Source: Apostichopus japonicus
Lineage: Eukaryota > Echinodermata > Holothuroidea > Aspidochirotida > Stichopodidae
Direction of reading: 5' to 3'
Assembly: GCF_037975245.1 (NCBI RefSeq)
Contig: NC_092561.1
Coordinates: 3,455,001-3,519,000 of the forward strand
Length of the DNA stretch: 64,000 nucleotides
The notes under the pieces were generated by a model. That model made no database searches, was not told the DNA's origin, and saw only the letters and a list, made by a program, of their open reading frames with translations. Below, piece by piece: positions 1 to 10,100 of this stretch. Every line of letters begins with the position of its first letter. The stretch's first letter is position 1. The translations under genes were made by a program, and so were the position numbers.

Positions 1-507
1 TGCTGAACGTCTGTTTCGAAACATGGCGGTGAAATATTGAAACTTTTGTAACATAACGAAATACTAGAATCGTTATCAGTTACAATATGTAGCAGCTGCC
101 GGCAGATATGACACGAAAACGAAAGGGAAAAAAATAAATGGGTTGTCCATTTTCAACCTTCAAAAATCGCTTTGGCTACGACTTTAAACGCAATGGACAC
201 TGAACATCATACCCAGAAATTTCTTTATTTCTTAGTCAAACATAGCAATATTCTTTTAGCTATTTGACGGGACATGCTATCATAAATATCTCATCCCTAA
301 GATAACGACGAAAGTAGGCTCACGGCAGTAGTATTCATGATAAGGTAACTGCACGACAAGACAACATTTACAAGCACTAGACTATGGAAACAGAATACTG
401 TTATTAAGACAACTAACACTGTCCCCAATTCACATATATATCACAGCCCCTGGTTTATATATCTTCTCTTCCTCCTTCCCATATCCTACGCACGATTCTA
501 TCCTAAT
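1..507. other. No recognisable feature
   Basis: I see no exon, RNA gene or clear repeat in this left edge. It ends at the four-base ATAT target duplication of the first palindromic element. Confidence 0.5.
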
Positions 508-511
508 ATAT

Positions 512-3500
512 GGGTCATTCCATATCAAATCACCAAATTTTGGAGAATGCTGTAGTTCGACATCTTTTAATAAAATTCCCAAATTTATTGTATCATTGGA
601 ACACCATGATATAAGCATATTCTGCAAATTTCATTTGCATTGCTCCAAAATTGGCCGATTTATCATACTTTGATGCGAATATAGTCTATCCCATAGAACA
701 GGAAAGTAACAAATTAGGCTACAAAAACATTGTCTTGTGGTGTTAAGTTAACTTAAAAGTGTCAAAATATTAGATTTTGGTATTTTTCACTAAAAAATGT
801 GCTATTTTTAGTAATTAATTGCTCCTAAACCATTGCTTTAGGGTACTTGACTCTTTCAGAGGTTATTATGTCTAGTACAAACAATACAAAATAATGATTA
901 CAATGCTTTCCTATAGGGTCATTCCATATCAAATCACCAAATTTTGGGGTATGTTGTAGTTCGACATCTTTGCAAAATTCCCAAATTAATTGTATGAGTG
1001 GACCACCATAAAATAAGCATATTCTGAAAATTTCAGTTGCATTGCTTTACTATTGGCCGATTTAAAATTATTTGAAATTCCGCAATTTGTCGCCACCATG
1101 GCATTTTGGCATTTTCTTGACTTTTGAGGTCTCATTTCTCAGCAATTGAACATTCTACTACCTTTCTATTACAGATGCCTATAGAGTCTAACCCATAGAA
1201 CAGGAAAAGAAAAAATTAGGCTACAAAATATATTGTCTTGTGGAGTTAGGTCAACTTAAAAGTGCCAAAATATTTGATTTTTGTACTTTTCACTAAAAAA
1301 TGTGCTATTTTTAGTGATGAATTGCTCCTAAACCAATGCTTCAGGGTACTTGATTCTTTCAGAGGTTATTATGTCTAGTACAAACATTACAAAATAATGA
1401 TTACAACACTTTCCTATCATATGTTTGCAAGTTGTGCAACTCTAAAGTTGCTATATCATGCTGCGATTCAGCATGAGGTTTGGGTTTTGATGCCAATTCT
1501 TTACCAAAGTAACCATGTTAGAGCTGTCAGGGTTTATACTTTATTAATGAGTATAAAGTTCTTACACATTAACAAATTTCAGGGTTCTAGCTGTTCTCAA
1601 TATTAATTTATGAAGTTGTTAAGTTGCTCCGATGTTAAAAAGAGGTCGTTTTTGACGGCCAATAACTCAAAACACGTCAAATTAAAAAAAAATTGATATT
1701 TTTTTCTGCAAAAGATATAGTACCACCCTGTTTGTACAAAAAAATTCAGGAGGGTGTTTTGCCTTATTTTGAAATGAAAAATCCTTGGGATTTTTACAAA
1801 AAACGTTTTGCCTGTTTTGATGTTCCATGTGTTTTGAGCCTGGGTATTGTACTATACTTCAAGGTCATTCATTTCAATACTGTGCAGTTTTTAATTTCAT
1901 ATAAAAAAAAATACTATTTGCAATGTACTTGTCAGCTCCTGGTTGAATTTATTTCATAAGAAGACTTATAAAATGAACTTCAACCAGTACACACCTATGT
2001 ATGTACAGTGTGTACAGTACATACACTGTACTGGGTGTATATGTACGGAGTGCCATGAGTGCCAAAAGACTATGTTTAAACTAACACTAATATACACACT
2101 GTACATATACAATTGGTTGAATTAGAAGACTTTACTATAGAATTAATTTCAACCAGTACATAGATGTATATACAGTACAAAACTGTCCTGGGTGTACATG
2201 TACAGTGTGTTAGTGTGTTGTTCAAACATAGTCTTCTGGCACTCATGGCACTCCGTACATATACACTCAGTACAGTGTATGTACTGTACACACTGTAGAT
2301 ACATGTACTGGTTGAAATTCATTTTATAAGTCTTCTAATTAAATGAATTCAACCAGGAGCAGACAAGTACATTGCAAATAGAATTTTTTTATATGAAATA
2401 AAAAAATGCACAGTATTGAACTGAATGACCTTGAAGTGCAGTACAATACCTCAATACAGTACAATAGGCTCAAAACACATGGAACATCAAAACAGGCAAA
2501 AACGTTTTTTGTAAAAATCCCAAACTTTGAGGATTTTTCATTTCAAAATAAGGCAAAACACCCTCCTGAAATTTTTTGTACAAACAGGGTGGTACTATAT
2601 CTCTTCCAGAAAAAAAATATCAATTTTTTTTAATATGACGCGTTTTGAGTTATTGGCCGTCAAAAACGACCTATTTTGTACATCGGAGCAACTTAACAAC
2701 TTCATAAATTAATATTGAGAACAGCTAGAACCCTGAAATTTGTTAATGTGTAAGAACTTTATACTCATTAATAAAGTATAAACCCTGACAGCTCTAACAT
2801 GGTTACTTTGATAAAAAATTGGCATCAAAACCCCTACCTCATGCTGAATCGCAGCATGAAATAGCAACTTTAGAGTTGCACAACTTGCAAACATATTATA
2901 GAAAAGCAGTGTAATCATTATTTTGTAATAGTTGTAGTAGACATAATAACCTCTGAAAGAATCAAGTACCATGAAACAATGGTTTAGGAGCAATTCATCA
3001 CTAAAAATAGCACATTTTTTAGTGAAAAGTACAAAAATCAAATATTTTGGCACTTTTAAGTTGACCCTAACTCCACAAGACAATATATTTTGTAGCCTAA
3101 TGTGTTCTTTTCCTGTTCTATGGGTTAGACGCTATAGGCATCTATAATAGAAAGGTAGTAGAATGTTCAATTGCTGAGAAATGAGACCTCAAAAGTCAAG
3201 AAAATGCCAACATGCCATGGTGGCGACAAATTGCGGAATTTCAAAGTATGATAAATCGGCCAATTGTAAAGCAATGCAACTGAAATTTTCAGAATATGCT
3301 TATTTTATGGTGGTCCAATCATAAAATAAATTTGGGAATTTTTGGAAAGGGTGCAGCAACAGCCATCCGTGATTTGACACGGAATGACCCTATAACATAT
3401 TTGCAAGTTGTGCAGCTCTAAAGTTGCTATTTCATGATGCGATTCAGCATGAGAAAGGGTTTTTGATGCCAAATTTTGACCAAAGTAACCATGTTAGAGC

Positions 3501-4113
3501 TGTCAAGGCTTATACTTTAATTATATTCTCAATATTAATGTATGAATTTGTTAAGTTGCTCCAATGTACAAAAGAGGTCGTATTTGATAGCCAATAATTC
3601 AACATGTGTCATGTTAAAAAATCATATTCCTTTTTTCTGACAGAGATTTCAGGAGGGTGTTTTGCCTTACTTTGAAATAAAAAATCCTCAAAGTTTGGGA
3701 TTTATACAAAACAACGTTTTTGCCTGCTTTGATGTTCCACATGTTTTGAGCCTGGGTATTGTACTTCAAGGTCATTCAATTCAATACTGTGCAGTTTTAA
3801 ATGTCATATAATCAATAACTAGTAATAATATTAACATAAATTAATATTGAGAAAAGCTAGAACCATGGCATTAATTATAAAGATAGAAGGATTTTTACTT
3901 GCTGAGAAATGAGAGCTCAAAATTCAAGAAAATGCCAAAATTCCAGTGGCGAAAAATTGCAGAATTTCAAAGTGTTATAATTCGACCAATTGGGAAGCAA
4001 TGCAACTGAAATTTTCAGAATATACTTATTTCATGGTGTTCTAATCATACAAAAATATGAATGTTTGGAGAGGTTGCAGCAACAGCCATCCGTAATTTGA
4101 TATGCAATGACCC
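512..4113. mobile_element. Outer palindromic DNA transposon (non-autonomous), interrupted by an inner relative
   Basis: The left end reads GGGTCATTCCATATCAAATC and the right end is its degraded reverse complement, ending AATGACCC. The element is flanked by ATAT at 508-511 and ATAT at 4114-4117, a four-base target duplication. Its own sequence is 512-911 plus 3395-4113. The middle is replaced by a full relative inserted at TATA. No transposase-like reading frame is present. The small open frames inside are by-products of the inverted arms. The superfamily is unresolved: the non-TTAA four-base duplication argues against piggyBac and Kolobok. I infer it is an old, internally deleted member of the same family as the inner copy. 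Confidence 0.7.
916..3390. mobile_element. Inner palindromic (foldback) DNA transposon, 2475 bp
   Basis: The element starts GGGTCATTCCATATCAAATC and ends with the matching inverted sequence GGAATGACCC. TATA at 912-915 and 3391-3394 forms a four-base target duplication. The two arms, about 1.1 to 1.2 kb each, are inverted copies of each other almost to the centre near 2110-2195, so the whole element can fold into one hairpin. Examples of arm pairs are the CATGAGTGCC region near 2052 against GGCACTCATG near 2238, and the start near 1080 against about 3230. No transposase is visible. The outer element shows what the empty site looked like, which confirms the four-base duplication. Confidence 0.8.
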
Positions 4114-4117
4114 ATAT

Positions 4118-4990
4118 GCCTAACGTTAAACTGCATTGGTTACGGAGTGAGTGCAGGGGCATTGGAGGTGTTCATGAAAAATTTAGCAACATTGCCTTCT
4201 CTCCAAAGTCGTCGATTCTTTGTCATGAAATACTATAGAATCACGTAAATATAGGTAGCATATGGAAGGTCAGGTTGAGGCACATGTCGACGGTTGTGAT
4301 ACTCACAAAACAATGAATGAAGCTTATAACACATTGTACAAAATACGTATTTAATAGCGCCATATTGTTATACTTAGCCATATTGAGGCGTTTCCTTTGT
4401 TGTTAACTGCGTCATAACATTCGAACTTACCAGTTCCTGATTACTGCCTTCCTAATGAATTATTATTGATTTAATCTCCAGCGATATTCTGAAATGCGAA
4501 ATGTAGCCATTCCATTCCCAGTAACATCTTGATCTGGTTACTGAATTATGAAAAATTAACGTTGATAAAATGGCGACAATAACAGTGACATTACTCACTG
4601 CCGCGTTGAAGATCACGTGAGTCATGTGTAACCTCAGCATTATGATATCAAATGGCTTGTACATGTACTACAAACGTGCCAAGAACGGAAATCCTACCTA
4701 CTTCGGAATGGTACGAGCTGAGGTTTATCTCATGTTCATCGTGAGATATTTTGTCCTGTACCCTGATTACCTACAGTTAAGTCATGTCACGAATGGCAAG
4801 GCACTCAAGTGTGACGTTTCAGAGTTGAACCTGACAGCAAGTTTACAAAATGTTTAATGGGAACAATTATACAGACCATTATATGCAGGGGTAAAATATT
4901 CTTACATGTTCCTGATACTTCACTCAGATCCAATGCACAGCATATTATTTGCCCTTGGAGTTGACCTTAGAATTGAAGCTGTCTTCAAAG
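4118..4990. other. Intergenic, no supported gene
   Basis: Short open frames on both strands here have no recognisable domains and no convincing splice context. I see nothing to annotate. Confidence 0.4.
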
Positions 4991-4997
4991 CCGTTAT

Positions 4998-5178
4998 CCA
5001 ATCAGGACTATGCAATATTTCAAAATACGGAAGTCACACCAGCACGAGAAGTAAATTAATGTGCAAAACGTGACCTTTACCCTAAATACAATATGTATTG
5101 AAAGCCTTCATCCAATCAGAAGGCCTATGACATATTGCGAAATAGGGGAGTCACACCAGCACAAGAACAGTATAAAGG
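4998..5178 (+). promoter_or_regulatory. Candidate promoter of the DED-GTPase gene (CCAAT and TATA boxes)
   Basis: CCAATCAG occurs at 4998-5005 and again at 5112-5119, each followed about 40 to 50 bases later by GTCACACCAGCAC, so the unit is imperfectly duplicated. TATAAAGG follows at 5171-5178, 52 bases after the second CCAAT box. A GTGAGT donor-like site lies 100 bases downstream. The layout suits a TATA promoter feeding a short non-coding exon. Assignment to the downstream GTPase gene is inference from strand and distance only. Confidence 0.35.
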
Positions 5179-5204
5179 CATTTACAACTAGGTTACGAAA
5201 CGGT

Positions 5205-5280
5205 CTTTTTACACTAGCTTAGACCTACTTTCCATCATGAACGTTACTAACATATTCATCAATAAAGGCATGACATACTT
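5205..5280 (+). other. Candidate 5' untranslated exon with upstream ORF
   Basis: The start is guessed at about 30 bases after the TATA box. The end is set by the donor GTGAGT at 5281. If it is joined to the acceptor at 7120, an upstream ATG at 5237 opens a frame that closes with TAA directly before the main ATG (TTTTAAATGG across the junction). This is a hypothetical splice with no transcript evidence. Confidence 0.25.
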
Positions 5281-5744
5281 GTGAGTCTCATTTTTATTAA
5301 ATTTGCTTTTGGAGCAATGTTATAGTTTGCAGTGGTAGCGTAGTTCTCTATTTTTAACCCGCATTAAACATTTTGAATTGTAAATTTGTATTGACACTAC
5401 ATGCTGTAGGCATATAGGTCTAGCGTGCACACGCAATTACAGTGATATGTCACAGCGGAACGGGTTACGTTCTAGGCTAGTAGCCCATGCGAGAGTCTGT
5501 GCGTGGTAGAATGAAACTAGACAATTTTGGTAAGTGGCTTTATAAATATAGGTGTTACTATTATAGTCTATACTCATTAAACTTGAGTTATGATATATAT
5601 ACGAATTCGAGTCATTAGTAAGCTGGCTCTGGCAATAATATAAGGGTAGTATAATTGATATACAAGCTATATTCTTGGACATTTTGCACACGTGATCGTG
5701 CTTCCGGTGTAGTAACCATGTTTTAACGGCCACGATGGCTTAGA

Positions 5745-6084
5745 CCTACGGCCCGCCAGTACTCTTTTGGCGGGCCCGTGAGATGTCCAAAGAATCTATT
5801 TCTATTTTACATCATCACAAAAAACGAGCTAGCTGCTAATAACTTATCGTCACTAGCGATGCTGTCAGGTAGGCCTATTTTCCCCATTAATTATCAACTG
5901 CATACTGTATTGACTTTATGTTTTTGTGAATACAGATTTAAGTATACAAACCTATTGCTTGAACGTCCTCGGAATCAAAGGTTTGAATTCAACAGCAGGT
6001 CGTTGGTTATAGGTGCGGCCCAGTCAATGTTTCACTTCTTATATCTGGCCCATTCATTCAAAGGTTGCCCACCCTTGTCTTAGA
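5745..6084. mobile_element. hAT-like non-autonomous element remnant
   Basis: The right end in reverse complement reads CAAGGGTGGGCAACCTTTGA, the type of terminus seen in Charlie/Buster-like hAT elements. The left part holds the hairpin GCCCGCCA...TGGCGGGC at 5751-5776. CTTAGAC occurs just outside both sides and may be a degraded target duplication. The left terminal repeat is not visible, so this is probably a truncated copy. It lies in the presumed first intron of the GTPase gene. Confidence 0.35.
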
Positions 6085-6170
6085 CTAAATGTACGAGAGA
6101 AATTGTTGGTGGAAGCAAAGTCGGGGAAAACTTTAAGTTAATTTCTCTACCGTGTTATGGAAAGTTAAGG

Positions 6171-6626
6171 TTGAATGATTACAGCCTTGTATTAAGCCTT
6201 TACACTAATTTCGATAATAACAAGACTTGCATCAGCGTCTTCCTTGACCTGGTCAAAGCATTCGACACAATTAACCACTCCATTTTATTATCCAAACTAT
6301 CTTTCTACGGAATCAGAGGAACAACCCTAAATTGGATAGACAGTTATGTCACAAATAGGTTACAATATACTACATAAAAGAATTCAAATTCTGGACTTTG
6401 TGAAATCGCCTGTGGTGTGCCTCAGGGTTCTGTTTTAGGTCCTTTGTTGTTTATTATATACGCAAATGATATCTGCCATGTCTCCAACATTGCTCATACA
6501 GTCTTATTTGCCGATGACTCCAATCTTTTCTTTCACTCGAGGAACGTGTATTCACTCCAAAGTACTGTCTCTTGTGAACTAGATAAGTTCTGTGATTGGT
6601 TCGCAGCAAAACAAATTAAGTATTAA
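6171..6626 (+). pseudogene. Non-LTR retrotransposon reverse transcriptase fragment
   Basis: The frame encodes reverse transcriptase core motifs in order. These are motif A (FLDLVKAFDTINH, catalytic Asp), motif B (GVPQGSVLGPLLF) and motif C (LFADDSNLF, catalytic Asp pair). One in-frame TAA at 6375-6377 breaks it between motifs A and B, and the frame ends at a TAA soon after motif C. No endonuclease or 3' end is recognisable around it. The motif wording suits the CR1/L2/Jockey group. It is a dead, truncated LINE piece. Confidence 0.8.
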
Positions 6627-6629
6627 TAT

Positions 6630-7120
6630 TGACAAGATTTTTTAGATTTCATCCTTATGTTTATACTGTATTTTGGAAAGTCCAACACTTTCTCGCATAC
6701 CTTTCAGATCGATAGATAACTATTTTGCTATTTTCATATGAAGATAAATTACTGTTCAACTCATTTGCCAACAAAAAGGCTATTACCAGATGTGTTCATT
6801 GAACTTACAAACAATTTTCCTCAAATGAAATCATAGCGAGACATGAATTTGAATTTCAAAACATTTAGTGAACGGCGAAAGATATAACAAGATCAAATGG
6901 AAATGTCCATGACTTTCCGAATGAACGTTCTTATCTATAATTACACATAGAAAGCCAATTGAATGAATTATTGTACTTACGATTTAATAAATTTATCAGT
7001 ATTCAGCCATATACAATGCAATCATAGACGTATCAGGGAAGAAAATGGAAGTTAGCTGAGGTAAAAGGGTTACTTTACTGAAACTAAAGCAAATAATAGT
7101 ATGATTTTGTTTTTATACAG
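6630..7120 (+). other. Intronic sequence, nothing recognised
   Basis: No repeat or exon is recognised until the pyrimidine-rich acceptor ending TTTTTATACAG at 7120. Confidence 0.4.
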
Positions 7121-7124
7121 TTAA

Positions 7125-7191
7125 ATGGCGGATCCGGATGAAATTCGTACGAAGCGTCAGAAAACAATCCATGACGAAGATACAGAAAAGG
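7125..7191 (+). CDS. DED-GTPase candidate coding exon 1
   Basis: It follows an acceptor ending at 7120. The start context is TTAAATGGCGG and it encodes 22 residues beginning MADPDEIRTK, then one base. The donor GTCAGA at 7192 is weak. Its phase matches the exon at 9940, which begins with two bases before an ATG. No other exon tests this join. Confidence 0.45.
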
Positions 7192-10100
7192 GTCAGAATT
7201 GTTCTTATTTTATTGGTGTTACATATACTTGACCCTTTTCCTATTTCCTTTTATATTGATTATAGTTTTGGCTAAGTCAATACTTCTGATAGGTCTGGTA
7301 TGCATTGTCGTGAATATCGATCTATATGGGGCTATCATTACGATCATGGCGCGACAGTAGAAACGTCCATGTTTTCGATTATCTGCAAGTCACGTGCTCT
7401 CTTGCCATCGGTTACTCAGGGTATATTTCAACCTTTCACCATTGTTTGTTGTGTAAATAGTAATAAGAGTCAACAAGGGCTGAAGTTTAACGTGTACGGA
7501 AAGCTAACGATTTATAGTATAGATTAGCGTGAATCTCTGTAAGAAGTATTTTATTTTGTAAGAACGCGGGGTAATATGTCGCTATATGCACTGCCACTAA
7601 TGCGCTATCATGTCTACAGGCACGTAAACAACAATAAAATACTGCATTTTAGTTGTCTTTACCATTTGAATACTTTAAGAAGCAAAACACTACCTTGGAT
7701 CATAAATGCCAGTTATACTATGAACAAATATGTTTTGAATGTTTGAGGAATGCATTGATGGTAATATACTAGTGTATCCATCAACTGGCAGTGGTAAATT
7801 GTAAGTCGTACAAACGTAATAGCATTTATGATAAAGGTTGTTAAAGGTTTATCATCTGTGCAGTTACTCTTTCTTTTGTTTTAAACAAATTTTGGCTTAG
7901 GTTTTTGTTTCTATAATAGCCCCCTACTCCAGCAGTCTACTAAGAGCAGGGTGCCCTGTAAGAAGCGAAAACATATCTATCTATTTTAAACACCTCCACG
8001 TTGTATGTGTAGTGGTAAAGGGTGTTCTGAGGTCAAGAGAGACTTAATCTTAAAAACGCTCTATCAAAAAGCCGTACCATGGACACAATATTTTGTGAAT
8101 GCATTGACGAATGCATTCATGGCATTAGTGTCTCAATTAGATGGCAGTGAATAACTTTAACAAAGAACTTTAATAAAGAAGATGTCCAAACGTGATCACA
8201 TTTAAAGATCAACTTTACAAGGTTTATCATAAGTGCAGTTACATACAATGCGACTGGCGGGTTGGTCGGCGCCATAAAACCGAGCGGGGCCCATGGGTTG
8301 GGTTTGGGAGCAGTCTGCATGGCGAAATTGTCGTTGATGTTCTAAGGTTTCTACGGTATTGAAGGCATGCAGCAGCACCAGCAGTAGGTGTACGTGTAGT
8401 AAAGGGCGGTTGTACGTGATAGTATGTTCCGGCCAGCTGCATCCGTAGCGGAGTGACGTCCCAGCGGATTATTAGTCTATAATTCTCTTGTACATACACA
8501 AGAGAATGCCGACGGTTCTTTGAGGACTATAGCAAAACAGCAGCAGCAGCAGTTACCCAATCGTACTTTTTAGAAACAAATCTTAGCTAAGAATTACGCT
8601 AATATCATAGCCAGCGGCTGCCTTAACCGACTGCGAGTTTTTTTTATGCAGGTAGGTTCGTACCATTGTGTATATTGAATAGCCAATCACAGCCAAGTTC
8701 ATTTTGACGTCATCAAATATGCACGTGTCACTCGCTCTAAAGCAGTAAGATTTGTAAACAATGTCAAGCTGATGCTGTATGAGCATTGTGAGTTCGAATC
8801 TCACATCTGCCGAAAATTTTTGTTGTTGTCATTAGCTCGTTTTTATCTTTTATTTTCTCCCAAACCAAGCATTTTTTGTTCAGAAATCTTTTTCATTTCT
8901 TCGCATTTTTATAACTTCCCAAGTGCAACCTTTACTGTGAACTCAATACAAATACAGTATTGTCTTCAACACATCACATACAACAAGAAAAAATGTTCCT
9001 CTGATTCTTTTTTAGATAAATGCTAGATCTTTTGTAATGTGTGTCACTGAAGCTGTGAAGGCAAAACTTAGAATAATGATTATTAGGCCTAACCTAGTAG
9101 CCTTTTAATGATACAATTTGTAGGTCTGTTATTATTTCAATTTTCAATGACTAAGTAATAATACTTTGTGTCAACTGCAAATTTCGCAAAACTACTCCCT
9201 GAACAATTCGTATGCACAAAGATACGTTAAGAAGATCACTAAGATAGGAAATTTGTGGCAAAGAATTCTTACCAGGTTTCCAAAATTTGGAAAGAACACA
9301 GATTTCATATTAAAAAACTAAAAATTTAGTCGGTGTATGGCTAAAGCTAAAGGAATAGCTTCGCTAGAGATTACTGCAGCATTGTTGTTGCATCAGGCTA
9401 GCTTGTCAGGTTGAACTTATCGACTTTAAATATTAAGTGTTTCATGCTCAGGCTAGCACGTCAGGTTGAACTTATCGACTTTAAATATTAAGTGTTTCAT
9501 GCTTTCCTTGTCATATTTGATGACGTCAAAATGAACTTGGCTGTGATTGGCTATTCAATATACACAATAGTACGAACCTACCTGCATAAAAAAAACTCGC
9601 TAACCGACTGAGAACACGGTATCACATACCGGAAATAAGTGCAAGTGAAGGCTACGATTTTGTCGTAGCTCTGGGCAAGTAACATTTGGATCAGAATTAA
9701 GGTATTAATGGAAATGAAACAAGTCTTCTGGATATTGCAATATACTATCGGTCTTTTGTATATCTATCTAATGGCATATATATATAAGATTTAATCTAAA
9801 CAAGGGGACATTGTTTAAAGAAATTTCCACCTTGTACACACTATTTTTTTCATTCCTATCCCAATTATACGCCCCACCCCCATTGTGACTATGGTGCTAA
9901 CAATGCCTACGAATTGTGTTGATATTCTAATGATTTCAGATATGCATGTTCAGATGAATCAAATTAAAATTGGGTATCGGAATGTCAATAGTAACATGAT
10001 CATTCCATTTCATTCGACAGATACACATTACAGGAGAATGCTTTACAAAGTAGGACAATGTTTAGTCAAGGAGGATGTTAGAAAACTGGCTATGATAGCT

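Larger units (their letters stand above)
8633..9600. mobile_element. 968-bp DNA element with 89-bp TIRs and 9-bp TSD (Mutator- or Merlin-like)
   Basis: The terminal inverted repeats are 8633-8721 and 9512-9600, starting GCGAGTTTTTTTTATGCAGG. I find one mismatch in 89 bases. TAACCGACT flanks both sides (8624-8632 and 9601-9609). A nine-base duplication with long terminal repeats suits Mutator-like elements, and Merlin is an alternative. The 790-bp interior has no transposase. It contains a degenerate tRNA-like block next to the left repeat and a 55-bp tandem duplication next to the right repeat. The near-identical arms indicate fairly recent movement. It sits in intron 1 of the GTPase gene. 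Confidence 0.85.

Noticed and set aside
2709-3083. 124-codon frame on the minus strand
   Set aside because: It lies in one arm of the palindromic element. The matching frame on the other arm is broken and no transposase motif is present.
8760-8812. Possible functional tRNA gene
   Set aside because: T arm and acceptor strand are good, but the 5' acceptor strand and D arm are missing, and it sits inside a transposon.
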